Of a stretch of 64,000 nucleotides of DNA, positions 12,586 through 23,647 are shown piece after piece. Source of the DNA: Lepturacanthus savala (Eukaryota; Chordata; Actinopteri; Scombriformes; Trichiuridae). Within the stretch, counting starts at the first letter, position 1. The number at the start of each line of letters is the position of its first letter. Location of the stretch: contig CM060478.1 of NCBI GenBank assembly GCA_030544235.1, forward strand, positions 1,163,727-1,227,726, given 5' to 3'. Below the pieces are notes generated by a model, which worked only from the letters and a program-made list of their open reading frames with translations, was not told where the DNA came from and did not search any database. A program made the translations under genes and the position numbers.

Positions 12586-14427
12586 ACCACTGCACCTTAA
12601 TGCAGCCTCACATGACTAGAGTCGGTTTTAACATGTGTCTCATCGAGATTTATGCTGCAAACACTTTTTAAATGAATCAAGTTGTGGAGTTGAAACCTGC
12701 TTACTTCTAGTTTATTGTGTCAGTATTGTTAGGTTATTGGATTATCCTTCACACCTTAGAGGAATGATTTTTCATGACGATACATTTTTCCTTTCTTTTT
12801 AGCATGAACTGGCACTTTGTGCCGACAGATGATGGATCCTACTGACAGCCTGAGTTCTCCTCTATTGCCACCATGAGGCTGACATTTGCACTTCAGGGTG
12901 TCTCAAATCACTGCTTTTTTACCTAAACATATCTATCATCTACCTACCTTCCTACCTACCTATTACATACCTATACCTACCAACCAACCAACCAACCAAC
13001 CAACCAACCAACCATCCAACCAACCGACCAACCGACCAACCAACCAACCAACCTACCCACCTACCCACCTACCTACCTACCTACCTACCTACCTTTCTAC
13101 ATCTATACCTACATATATTACCTACCTATACCTACCTATTTATTTACATCTACTACCTTCCTACCTACCTATTACATACCTATACCTACCAACCAACCAA
13201 CCACCTACCTACCTACCTACTAGATACCTATACCTACCTATACCAACCAACCAACCAACCAACCAACCAACCAACCAATCAACCAACCAACCAACCAACC
13301 AACCAACCAACCAACCAACCAACCAACCAACCTACCTACCTACCTACCTATCTACCTACCTACCACTGCACCTTAATGCAGCCTTTATTAAATGAGCTTA
13401 TATATTACAATATTAAAGTTTTAACATGTGTCTTATTGAGATTTATGCTGGAAACACTTTTTAAATGAATCAAGTTGTAGAGTTGAAACCTGCTTACTTC
13501 TAGTTTATTGTGTCAGTATTGTTAGGTTATTGGATTATCCTTCACACCTTAGAGGAATGATTTTTCATGACGATACATTTTTCCTTTCTTTTTAGCATGA
13601 ACTGGCACTTTGTGCCGACAGATGATGGATCCTACTGACAGCCTGAGTTCTCCTCTATTGCCACCATGAGGCTGACATTTGCACTTCTGGGTGTCTCAAA
13701 TCACTGCTTTTTTACCTAAACATATCTATCATCTACCTACCTTCCTACCTACCTATTACATACCTATACCTACCTACTAGATACCTATACCTACCTATAC
13801 CAACCAACCAACCAACCAACCAACCAACCAACCGACCAACCAACCGACCAACCAACCAACCAACCTACCCACCTACCCACCTACCTACCTACCTACCTAC
13901 CTACCTACCTACCTACCTACCTACATCTATACCTACATATATTACCTACCTATACCTACCTATTTATTTACATCTACTACCTTCCTACCTACCTATTACA
14001 TACCTATACCTACCAACCAACCAACCACCTACCTACCTACCTACTAGATACCTATACCTACCTATACCAACCAACCAACCAACCAACCAACCAACCAACC
14101 AACCAACCAACCAACCAACCAACCAACCAACCAACCAACCAACCAACCAACCAACCAACCAACCAACCAACCACCTACCTACCTACCTACCTACCTATCT
14201 ACCTACCTACCACTGCACCTTAATGCAGCCTTTATTAAATGAGCTTATATAGTACAATATTAAAGTTTTAACATGTGTCTTATTGAGATTTATGCTGGAA
14301 ACACTTTTTAAATGAATCAAGTTGTGGAGTTGAAACCTGCTTACTTCTTGTTTATTGTGTCAGTATTGTTAGGTTATTGGATTATCCTTCACACCTTAGA
14401 GGAATGATTTTTCATGACGATACATTT
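12586..14427. repeat. Tandem duplication of a 0.8-kb composite unit
   Basis: Units run 12586-13361 and 13362-14208, with a partial third unit 14209-14427. Each starts CCACTGCACCTTAATGCAGCC, then carries a unique segment, a pyrimidine tract ending TTTTTAG, the GACAGATGATGG module (at 12824 and 13617) and a CCTA/CCAA array (about 12937-13361 and 13722-14208). Copies are nearly identical, so the duplication is recent. Differences lie mostly in array length and a short insertion (TTTATTAAATGAGC) in units two and three. Confidence 0.93.
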
Positions 14428-14429
14428 CG

Positions 14430-15420
14430 CCTCTGATTTAACTTGAAAGAAGCACATAAGTTGCCCCCAAAGAACTGGTGTTATACCACAGGCCCGCGCC
14501 ACCTAAGCTAAATTTCATCTTTATCCCATTATCGCATCACACACGCATTCATACCACGAATATATCACACACGCATATGTCATTGGCTCGAGCCCATATC
14601 ATCAACACAGAGGGCCATGTTTGCCGGTGGCTTCATCCCTTATCTTGTCGCCCAGATGAGGAACATTAAAGGACTTCGCTGCTCGGGCCTCGGGAGGCCC
14701 AACGCTCTCGGCCAATGGGACGCTGGAGGAGGCGTCACCTGATGCAAGGAGATCATATTACAGAGATGCAGATCATGAAAATCCTTTTTTTTCTGTATGT
14801 GTGTGTGTGTTTGTAAATCCTCGCTGTAGAAAGGGGATTACGCCGTACAGCCGGGGGTTAGGAACGAGTGTCAGGTGGTTATTTGCATGCAAATGGTACG
14901 GAGGAAAGCTGCAAACCTTTCACCTCTTCGCACTCTTTCGCTTGCTCTTGGACTTTGCAGACGAGACCCTCATCTGTCCTGGATTCACTGATTTTCTCGT
15001 GCGTTTTTGCTTGGTAATCTCCTAAAAAACGTGCAGGGATGCAACCCCCCAGGGGGATTCTGTCCTTTCATACCTGATTCTTGTGTTTCAGGCTTCTGTT
15101 GCATGAGATTTTCCATCTGTATCCGTGTTCCTGTGCATCCTCCCCCTCACTGACTGTGTCAATCCCCGTGTTATGTAACTATCGTCAATGTGCCAGCCCC
15201 AATTAACCAGGTCAAATTCCTTGTGCATCTGCTTATATCCTACTTGGCAAACTCAAGTGCTTTTTTCCCCCTTCCGCTCTGTCAAATCCGATAAAACATT
15301 CCTACACCTGACATTAGTAAATGTCTGCTGATAATAACGCTTTCACTTCATAATTTACTGTGGTTTAGCTGCCGTCACATATTTGAAGTTGTGATTTGCA
15401 AAGAAATAAAACACCTTTGA
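14430..15420. other. Candidate conserved non-coding region
   Basis: About 1 kb of non-repetitive, balanced sequence. It includes GC-rich parts (about 14680-14740), a short GT run near 14797-14812, and segments such as GACATTAGTAAATGTC. No open frame matches a known family. Candidate regulatory DNA by texture only. Confidence 0.35.
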
Positions 15421-15774
15421 ATTGTAAACTTTTCCTGGGATTTATTTGAAGCTTTGATATCCTATCAAGATATATTTGTGGTTTTAACAACCAATGAATT
15501 TACATCTCCTCTCTCCGGCTTCATCTCCAGAAAGAACAGGTTGTTTTGTGTCTGAGTGATTTGAATGGCTGATTTTGAGGGTGGAGGCTGTGTAGTTGTG
15601 GCATCACAACTTCACATAAACCCTGGTGGCTCATTCTAAAGCAATGTGTCTATAACAGTATCAATATATCATCAATATCCACATCATCCATACAATACAT
15701 TGGCTCATATTTCCAATAATGGCATCAATCAATCAATTAACCAATCTACCTATCTAATATATAAACTATATTCA
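15421..15774. other. Non-coding, no gene seen
   Basis: AT-rich unique sequence leading into the next tetranucleotide array. A few CAAT units lie near 15725-15745. Confidence 0.4.
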
Positions 15775-16392
15775 CAGTTTACCTACCCACCTATACCTAG
15801 CTACCTACCTATACATATATCTACCGATCTAACGATACCTACCTACCCAGCTACCTATCTACATACCTATACCTAGCTATGTATCTACCTACCTACACCT
15901 AGCTATTTATCTAGCTACCTATACCTAGCTATTTATCTAGCTACCTATACCTACCTATACCTACCTACCTATACCTACCTATACCTAGCTACCTATACCT
16001 ACCTATACCTAGCTACCTACCTATACCTACCTATACCTAGCTATTTATCTACCTACTTATACCTACCTATACCTAGCTATTTATCTACCTACCTATACCT
16101 ACCTATACCTACCTATACCTAGCTATCTATCTACCTACATATACCTAGCTATACCTACCTATACCTACCTATACCTAGCTATCTATCTACCTACATATAC
16201 CTAGCGACCTACCTACCTACCTACCTGTCTACGTACCTATACCTACCTACCTATACTTATACCTACCTAGCTACCTACATATACCTAGCGATCTATCTAG
16301 CTACCTACTTCTACCTACCTATACCAACCAATCAACCAATTACCTACCCACCTCTACCTATATCTACCTACCTACCTACCTACCTACCTATA
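15775..16392. repeat. Degenerate CCTA/CTAGCTAT array
   Basis: Imperfect CCTA, TACC and CTAGCTATTTATCTA units fill about 620 bp. It shares the tetranucleotide theme with the 11.4-14.2 kb arrays but is more diverged, suggesting an older expansion. Confidence 0.92.
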
Positions 16393-16800
16393 GCCTGAAT
16401 ATGCACATGTAGCCTAATGCAGGGAATACCACTATTCTCAATTGGTATCAACTAGTGATACTAAAAAGTGTCAGGAAACCATCCTGTGTAAATAGAGCCG
16501 TGTATAAAGAGGATGTTGAACAGCCAGAGGACAGGACTTAGACCTTTTTTGTTGGATCCACCAACAGAACAGGTCGTACCAATCAGATCTGATATTTTTT
16601 CCCCTCTCGACACATCACGGTTGAGTCGTGAAGTCAATACGACGACGGCCGTGACTCAGACTGATGTGTGTCAGTCGACTTCATGAAGTTATATAAATGA
16701 TAATGATGCAGCGATGATTCACAGCATTGATACGTTTACAGTGCATATCGATGGACATTTCATCAACGTGCAAATGAATATTGACTCGTGTCGGGACCTC
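16393..16800. other. Non-coding, no gene seen
   Basis: Unique sequence with no recognised feature. Confidence 0.4.
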
Positions 16801-17130
16801 CAGTCTCACACTAATCCCACGTATCAGGAGTCAGCAGGATAATCTCCTTCATCCGCCTGTTATACCTCGTCCTTGTCTGATCTGCTGCTGTCACACGGGA
16901 GACAAAAGAATCGGGATAATCTCTCAATATGAGTGTGATGCACACATGTGATGTGGCCTTTTTCTCCTTCTTTTAGACGATAAGCAGCACATTTACATAC
17001 TGTACATACACCGCTGATTACTCTGCATAACGAGATTAGCTAATTGTTTGATTCAAGCGGTTTCCCCACTAACCTGATTCCCCAAATTTGACATGTGGTG
17101 TGTGATAATGTGGTTAATGGGAGGTAGCCT
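16801..17130. other. Candidate conserved non-coding element
   Basis: Non-repetitive balanced island with GAGATTAGCTAATTGTTTGA and CGGTTTCCCCACTAACC. Dense homeodomain-type cores and no open frame. Among the better enhancer candidates here, on texture alone. Confidence 0.4.
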
Positions 17131-19100
17131 ACAGGAATCTGATTAACATCACACTCCACAGGAGGAAAAGGGAAGTGACAGACTGTTGGTGTTTGCTTTA
17201 ATTGATTTTAATTCATTTAAATCCACTCAATGCTGTTGTAACATCTCACATCATGAAGAGGATCAAATCAATCAGATCAATACCAATGGAATCAATCCAA
17301 CAATTTATAGTAAGATACATTAATTACAGGTGGTTAATGCTTCATAAACGTTAATTAAATTGGTTGCTTAGCAACCATTAACATACTTGTGAGTGAATAT
17401 ACATGAGATACATGTCCCCTACTTAAACATTAGGGTCAAATACCAGGTTCATTATTAAATTTTATTAATAAATCCCAGTATAAAACCTAATAATAAACCT
17501 AAATAATAGTAGCTAGTAATTATTACCTAGTAAGTAGTATTAAGTAGGGACTATTTACATATTTAATGTTTAATTGGCTCCTTTATAATCTCCCTTTAAA
17601 TATGTGTAATAAATAGAATAGAAACTTTGATAGAATAGAAAATAGAATTATTTTGATTCTTATTTATGATACTTGTGACAAAATATGATAAATAAATATG
17701 AAATAAAAGAAAATAAATACAAAAATAAATACAAATAAATCACAAATATGAGATAAAAATGCAAAATATATGAGGTAAAATGACAAATATATGAAATAAA
17801 ATTGTTTATTATTTGATTCACAGATATTTTACAATGAAAATATTATAAAAAAAAAACAAAAAATGAGATAAAAAAATGCAAAAATGTGATTTTATTTAAA
17901 AAAAAGACCAAAAATATGAGGTAAAAAGACAAATATATGAAATAAAACATCAAAATAGTTTAATATAATATTAGTAGTAGAGATTATTTACATATTTAAT
18001 TTAGATTGAATCTTTAATTGGCTTTATCTTATTAATAGTGACGTTTTCATTGCAGATTTAATTCTTTTTTCCTGATTTGAGTCACTTTGCTGTTGTTTTA
18101 ACTTTTAAAATAATTATTTTTGTCTCTAGTAAAACACAATTTTATATATTTTTCTTTAATATTTTAACTTTATTTGCTCTATAAATAGATTCTGACTCTT
18201 CTGTAGTCACCTCATGTTGATTCCAGGTTATATTCCACATTTATTATCATTTACAGCAAGAAAACTGTGTAAATGAAGGGTTAATTACACACAATTAAAG
18301 CTTAATCATTAATTTTATACTTGAACTTAATTAACATCTTGTACCTTTATAACCTCACTAATCCTAACAGTAGACATTTAACATTTAATTCAGCTAATTA
18401 TCTGTTAATTCTTGCTTGATTAATGTATTTACTGATGTTTATAGCAGATTTATTACATGTAAAGATGAACACAAACCTCTTGATGTTGAAAATAATTTAA
18501 TTACTTCAACCTGGCTCTAATTAAATCATCACAGTTTATTTTAACACAATAAAAGTCCCTAAATGTCAAATCCATAGTGATGTTGATGACGATCGTCTGC
18601 ATTTAAAGCAGCAGAAACGTGCAGCAACTGTAGTAATTAACAGCAATTAAAAACAGCGTTTTAGAATAAATCAGCTGATCAGGTTAAACTCTTCAACGCA
18701 GCTAAAAACAAGACGTTACGACAGGAACAAGCAGCTCTATTAAAGCATGAGGAACCAATCAAATGCCACTGGATTCACAGCTAGAAGCGACAGTTTTTAG
18801 TGTTTTTCCCTTCACATGATCACAGAAAGAGACACAAACAGTTTGCTATGAATAAAAGATAAAAAAGACGCTTTAAACTCAGAGCAGCACAAACCCAGAT
18901 ACCGGAAATGAGATAATAATTACCGACAGTAAAAAAAAAAAAAAGAAAAAACACCACATGTTTTATTTTACTAGCGTTTCATTCACTTATTTATGCATTT
19001 GCATCATTTATTGTTCGCCTTAAGTCGGTTTTACACACACGGTTGGGTATTATTACCAGGATGTAGCATGCTATCTGGTTTAGGACCCAAGGCCAGTGCC
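17131..19100. other. AT-rich non-coding with weak repeat relics
   Basis: At about 17690-17950 degenerate ATGAGATAAAAA and ATATGAAATAAAA units resemble, in reverse orientation, the 21-bp TCTCATAATTATGACTTTT arrays at 59.4 and 61.3 kb. The rest is unique AT-rich sequence without a gene. Confidence 0.4.
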
Positions 19101-19610
19101 ACAGAAAACTGGGACTTCCCTGTTAACCATGTTCATTTAACTGTGAATAACTTTTGATCAATAAATCGTAGCTCCTCGCTTGTTTTTTAGCCTGAGAGCT
19201 AACGGTTGTGCCATTCAGATGCCGCCTTTGGTGCGATCTTAACCCATATAGAAGGTTTTTTATCCACCCGGGAACTCTATATGTGTAGATTCAATATTGG
19301 GTGTTTTATTGTCAATCATCGTCCAGTCTTTGCAGCTAGCATTGATGCTAATGCTCAGCCCTAATGCTTAGTTTCTTAGAAATGTTATCAACGTGGTGAT
19401 AACTACATCTCTGATGTTCATAACGAACCAAACCATTTGAGAATCGGTTGAAAACCGAGCAAGTTTTGGTCATTTAAAGAACATTCACCATTAAAATACA
19501 TTGCTACGGGTGAGCGAGCTCCCTGTAGTAAGATGGCCGCCAGCGTGCGCATTTGACTCCATTGGCCGTTGGATGAGACGTCTAGCCTTTCTTACGTATA
19601 TCTATGGTTA
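19101..19610. mobile_element. Possible dispersed fish repeat
   Basis: The segment ending AAGATGGCCGCCAGCG, GAGACGTCTAGCCTTTCTTA and GTATATCTATGG resembles a dispersed repeat I recall from fish genomes. No terminal repeats were delimited, so family and ends are uncertain. Confidence 0.3.
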
Positions 19611-19736
19611 TCAGTGACCCAGTCTTCCCATGATGCTTTGCCTGATGCTCACTCACTTCCTACTTCCTGTACCTGCTGTGGTAGCCCCGCCTCCTTCCCT
19701 CCGCACCCCCCCCTCACAATGGTTCATGTAGTAGAG

Positions 19737-19812
19737 CAGTGATATTCAACATGGGGTCCGTGACCCCTAGGGGGTCCATGGAGATGCTGCAGGGGGTCCT
19801 CCACATGATAAA
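19737..19812 (+). mobile_element. hAT-like terminus (CAGTG...GGGGTCC type)
   Basis: Starts CAGTGATATTCAACATGGGG and continues with GGGGGTCC and CAGGGGGTCC blocks. It is homologous to the inverted segment at 60880-60952. The partner end of this copy was not found, so it may be a fragment. Confidence 0.5.
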
Positions 19813-20384
19813 GAAATTATTTTTATTTTTACCAAAATTCCAGTCTTAGCGTCAACTTCAGAGCCGAAAAACAAGCTAGTTAGCTACCAAGCTAGTTAGC
19901 TATCATAGTTGTTGTTGGCTAAAGACACAGAGTTGTTTTAAAGATCTGATGGATAAATTCCTAATTACTAATCGTTCTAATACTACTACCTTTACTGCTA
20001 TTACTACTATTTATAATAAAATAAGTATATGTAGTAGAGTGAATTGCTAATACCGTTTTCATAATTGTTTAATAATTTGACAGCATCTGGTGGGTGAAAA
20101 TATGACTAGCATCAAATTATTGTCTTCAGAATCAACAAAATCAACCAAAAAACATCCATGGGTGAGTAATTCATAGAAAAAAGTCATTTTAGAGGTGAAT
20201 TATCCCTTTAACCAGTAGTGAAACAGGCCAATTCTCTACTCATTATTATTGGAATAACAGTGAAATGGTGATTTCTGTAGATATTTAGTGATCAGTAGTG
20301 ATTCAACAGTGTTTTTTCATAAGGAAAAACTAAAGTTGCTTTAGCTCATGATAAAATTTGCCATTTAAAAGCACCTTCCCTTGT
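19813..20384. other. Non-coding, no gene seen
   Basis: AT-rich sequence that may be the interior of the hAT-like element starting at 19737. A small repeat of GCTAGTTAGCTA lies near 19873-19903. Confidence 0.35.
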
Positions 20385-20660
20385 ACTGTATGTAATCTGG
20401 ACGTGTTGACTTTGTGCTGCCAGCGTTTCCTCCGACACGAGAGAAAAGAATTAGCATATAGAGTCCATGAATCATTAATAAGGAGATTAATTGATGTTTC
20501 CATTCATTAATGAGGCAGGGACGACGAACAAGGCCTGACACGTCAGAGTACTGTGCCATGAAAGTGGATTAGTCTTGTCTAAGAAGCCAGGACGCCATTA
20601 TTCTGCCTGCTAAGTCCCATTTAATACTGGGGGAAACACACGGGCTTAACACTGTGCCTA
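20385..20660. other. Candidate conserved non-coding element
   Basis: Non-repetitive island with closely spaced TAAT/ATTA cores (AATCATTAATAAGGAG, TTCATTAATGAGGC). No sustained open frame and strong contrast with flanking AT-rich filler. Texture of a developmental enhancer; untested. Confidence 0.4.
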
Positions 20661-21290
20661 TGTGTGGTTGATTTTGTGTTTTTTTTTGTGTGTTGGAGGT
20701 TCATGTGTGAGGTCTTTTGGTGGGGATAAAGGACGTTTCTCTCAGGGTTTTCCAGCGTCTTAAAATGGCCCATCAGACGCCTCTATATCGGATAAAGTAA
20801 ACACGATAAGAATTTATGAAGCAGGAGGAACGACGGAGAGTTTTTAAGAGAACGACGAGGGAGCAATCAGGCTGGTGGGAGGTGGGAAAATGACGCAATT
20901 ATAAAGGAAAACATGAAAGTGTTGCTGCTTAAGTGCAGAAAGCTTCTTTGTGTTTGTCCTGAGGGGGAAAAATGAATCACAGGAAAAAGACTTTTGATTG
21001 AAGACCTCTGGCTGAAAATGTTCCTTCAATAAAACCATCAATGACACAGAGAGACGTTTAAAATATGACTTTTTCTGCTTAAGGTTAGCTAACTTCAGAT
21101 TGTGGTCAAGGTTAAGGTCAATAAAGACTAATATATGGTGTAAAGTCACAGGTTTGATGACCTCCTCCTTGTTCTGAAGTATAAGAACCTTCTGCACTTT
21201 TGTAACTTTCGGGATTAGAACATTGGTTTTTCTTCAGGGATTCAGAAATCAGTTTAAATCATGCATACAAATGGTTTATTTCTCTTTTTG
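20661..21290. other. Non-coding, no gene seen
   Basis: Unique sequence with a short G/T-rich tract near 20680. The minus-strand open frame of 117 codons at 20844-21197 shows no recognised domain. Confidence 0.35.
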
Positions 21291-21460
21291 AATCGTGAAC
21301 ACCAATTCCTTTAAATCCACGCTAGTGTGCATTTCCCCTTTCCCCGAGATAAACCGTCCACCCGACAGATGTGGCCAATCAAGACGCGGATTAAACAGCG
21401 CGGTTATTACAGCTGTGCCTTGGGCTCGTCACAATAAAACGCAGCTCTGTAAAAGTTCAG
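21291..21460. other. Candidate conserved non-coding element
   Basis: Short balanced island with CpG-containing segments (CGAGATAAACCGTCCACCCG, AAGACGCGGATTAAACAGCG). Not repetitive and no open frame. Low-confidence enhancer candidate. Confidence 0.3.
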
Positions 21461-22097
21461 TTTGAGAAAAACAAAAGCACGTCTGAAAATTAACTTTATT
21501 CTGTCCGAAATTTCATGTTTCTATCTAAAATGCAGAATTACATTACTGAAAGATTAACCGCCAACTAGTTTGATCATCAAAAAAATACAAAAATATAGAA
21601 ATTCTCTGGTTCCAGCTTCTCTTCTCTGATTATTTCCTGGTTTCTTTTATTCTCTATAATAATAAACTGATGATCTTTGGGTTGTGGACAAAAAAAGACA
21701 TTTTAGGTTGAATCTTCAGCTTTATTTGATATTTTATACTTACAAAAGGTAATTAACAAGTAAAAGTCCTGAATTAAAAATGCTACTTGAGTACAAGAAC
21801 AATTACTAGTCAAATGTACTTAATATATCAAAAGTCTTCCTTTTACAGTTATTACAGTAATTACTAGGTAAATATACAGTAATAATGGTAAATTCTATGG
21901 TAATTACCACTGGAAAAAAGTAGTTAAATACAATTACAGACTTAGTTTCTATGTATTTACCTATGCACCTTATTATAAATGGAAATTACCCAATAATATA
22001 TTATAATTACCATATATCTAGTATTTCCAATGGTAATTACCCAATGATTGCATATATTTAATTAGGATTTTAGCTGTAGTTTCACAGCATTTACATA
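21461..22097. repeat. AT-rich filler with GGTAATTACC-type repeat
   Basis: From about 21850 the segment carries several GGTAATTACC, CAATAATATATTATAATTACC and CCAATGGTAATTACCCAA units. They match the larger array at 25.96-27.19 kb. Upstream part is plain AT-rich sequence. Confidence 0.6.
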
Positions 22098-22457
22098 CAC
22101 TACTGTTCAAAAGGTTGGGGTCACTTAGAAATTTCCTTATTTTTGAAAGAAAAACACAGTTTTTTTCAATGAAGATAACTTTAAACTAATCATTAATAGA
22201 CTTTATACATCACTAATGTGGTAAATGACTATTCTAGCTGCAAATGTCTGGTTTTTGGTGTAATATCTACATATATTTCCAGTGTTCGAATGGAACAATG
22301 TGTTAATTATTGCATCAGAAGGTTAATGGATGATTAGAAAACCCTTGATGCTAACATGTTAGCACAGCTGGAAATTTTCTCAACTCATGGTGCTAAATAA
22401 AAGCGTGACTTTTCATGGAAAACACTAAATTGTCTGTCAAACTTTTCAACGGTAGTG
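22098..22457. mobile_element. Tc1/mariner-type MITE, 360 bp
   Basis: The left end CACTACTGTTCAAAAGGTT and the right end, reading CACTACCGTTGAAAAGTTT on the minus strand, form inverted termini. The left end is preceded by TA, the family target; the right-side TA is mutated. The interior (GGGGTCACTTAGAAATTTCC, ...GGTAAATGACTATTCTAGCTG) resembles a Tc1-like repeat I recall as common in fish. It has no transposase and was mobilised in trans, by inference. Confidence 0.85.
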
Positions 22458-22820
22458 CATTGATTACCAGTGCTAATCACCAAATAACACTATATTTTAC
22501 ACCATTTAAGGAACCGTACAACGATGTAACGCCGCCGATATTCGTGGACACGGTTCACGGCAGTGGGACAAACATTTCAATCCACGGCAGCGACGTCCCT
22601 GGTGGACGTTTCTGCAGCCAAACCTCCTGAAATGCTGCAGCATCTGTGGCAGCATCGTGTCGTGTGCTAAAAGCCGACGTTTTACAGCCGTTTTGTCCGT
22701 TTACTGCGATGAGCCCAAAGCTCACCTGTCCCATAACCCTGCTGTTTAACCAGCAGCCTGACACGCCTCACCTGGCAACGGAGGAGAAACGATAAATAAC
22801 ATGGATTTAACCTCCAATCC
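22458..22820. other. Non-coding, unique
   Basis: Balanced sequence with CpG-rich segments at about 22510-22740. Overlapping small frames on both strands have no family match that I recognise. Confidence 0.35.
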
Positions 22821-22823
22821 ATC

Positions 22824-22900
22824 GCGTTTCCATACGGCAACAACTACTTTATCTTCATTTTAAAAAAAAGCTGTGATATAAAATGTTTTTACAGTCAAAT
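22824..22900 (+). repeat. Partial copy of the TTTATTTTGAAGG dispersed family
   Basis: Contains GTTTCCATACGGCAACAACT, TACTTTATCTTCATTTT and AGCTGTGATATAAAATG, the first half of the family consensus seen at 23.04 kb. The second half is missing. Confidence 0.75.
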
Positions 22901-22963
22901 CAATTAAATACTGTGATTTACAGTAATACTTCCACTACTGTGATTTACTATAAAATATACCTG

Positions 22964-22965
<2 letters not shown>

Positions 22966-23031
<66 letters not shown>
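22966..23031. repeat. (TA)n microsatellite
   Basis: About 32 uninterrupted TA units, placed between two copies of the dispersed family. Confidence 0.97.
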
Positions 23032-23032
<1 letters not shown>

Positions 23033-23039
23033 AATATAT

Positions 23040-23480
23040 ATTCCTTGATTTGGGTCAGTTTGGTCTTGTTTTAAGTTTAACCCTTTATTTCATAGTGTTT
23101 CCATATGGCAACAACTACTTTATCTTAGATAGAAAATCCATGTTTTTACATTTAGGTGTGAACATGGGGCTTTTATTTTGAAGGACATACAATTTATGAG
23201 GTCACATGACCAGGATATCCCTATTGCTGATGGACGTTTAACATGTGAGCATCGTGAAGATTTGCAATATGAAGATATGTAAAATTCCTGTTGTATCCAA
23301 CCTAATGGAGTCCCATTGACTTACATAGCATGAAACTATCCTGAGACCATGTTTACAACTTTTTCTTTCATTTTTTAAAAAACATATATATTATTTAAGG
23401 TATTTCAAGTAATAAAAAACATTTTTTTTACCATGTTTAAGTAACATTTCATAAAATAGAGGGTTAAAGGGAGATTAACC
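23040..23480 (+). repeat. Most complete copy of the TTTATTTTGAAGG dispersed family
   Basis: Ordered blocks are GGGTCAGTTTGGTCTTG, GTTTCCATATGGCAACAACT, GGGGCTTTTATTTTGAAGGA, ATGAGGTCACATGACCAGGA, then a block with AATGGAGTCCCATTGACTTA and CATAGCATGAAACTA. The same blocks recur at 30.26 (minus), 33.6, 54.6-56.4 and 58.6 kb. It has no coding capacity, no clear terminal repeats and no tRNA-like head, so its class is unknown. Confidence 0.8.
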
Positions 23481-23647
23481 CATTTACATGCATGAAACAT
23501 GATCTTTCATGATCAACGGGGGTAAAAACAGAAAGTGTTGCGTTGACACTTTTCTCGGGGCGTATATGAGCGATGACATGGCAGGAATCCAGGCCAGAGT
23601 CCAGGTGCCACCAGAATCTTAGACCTGTTTATATTTTATTTGTATTT

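Noticed and set aside
20844..21197. 117-codon minus-strand frame as a gene
   Set aside because: No recognised motif, no splice context and AT-rich composition; expected by chance in 64 kb.
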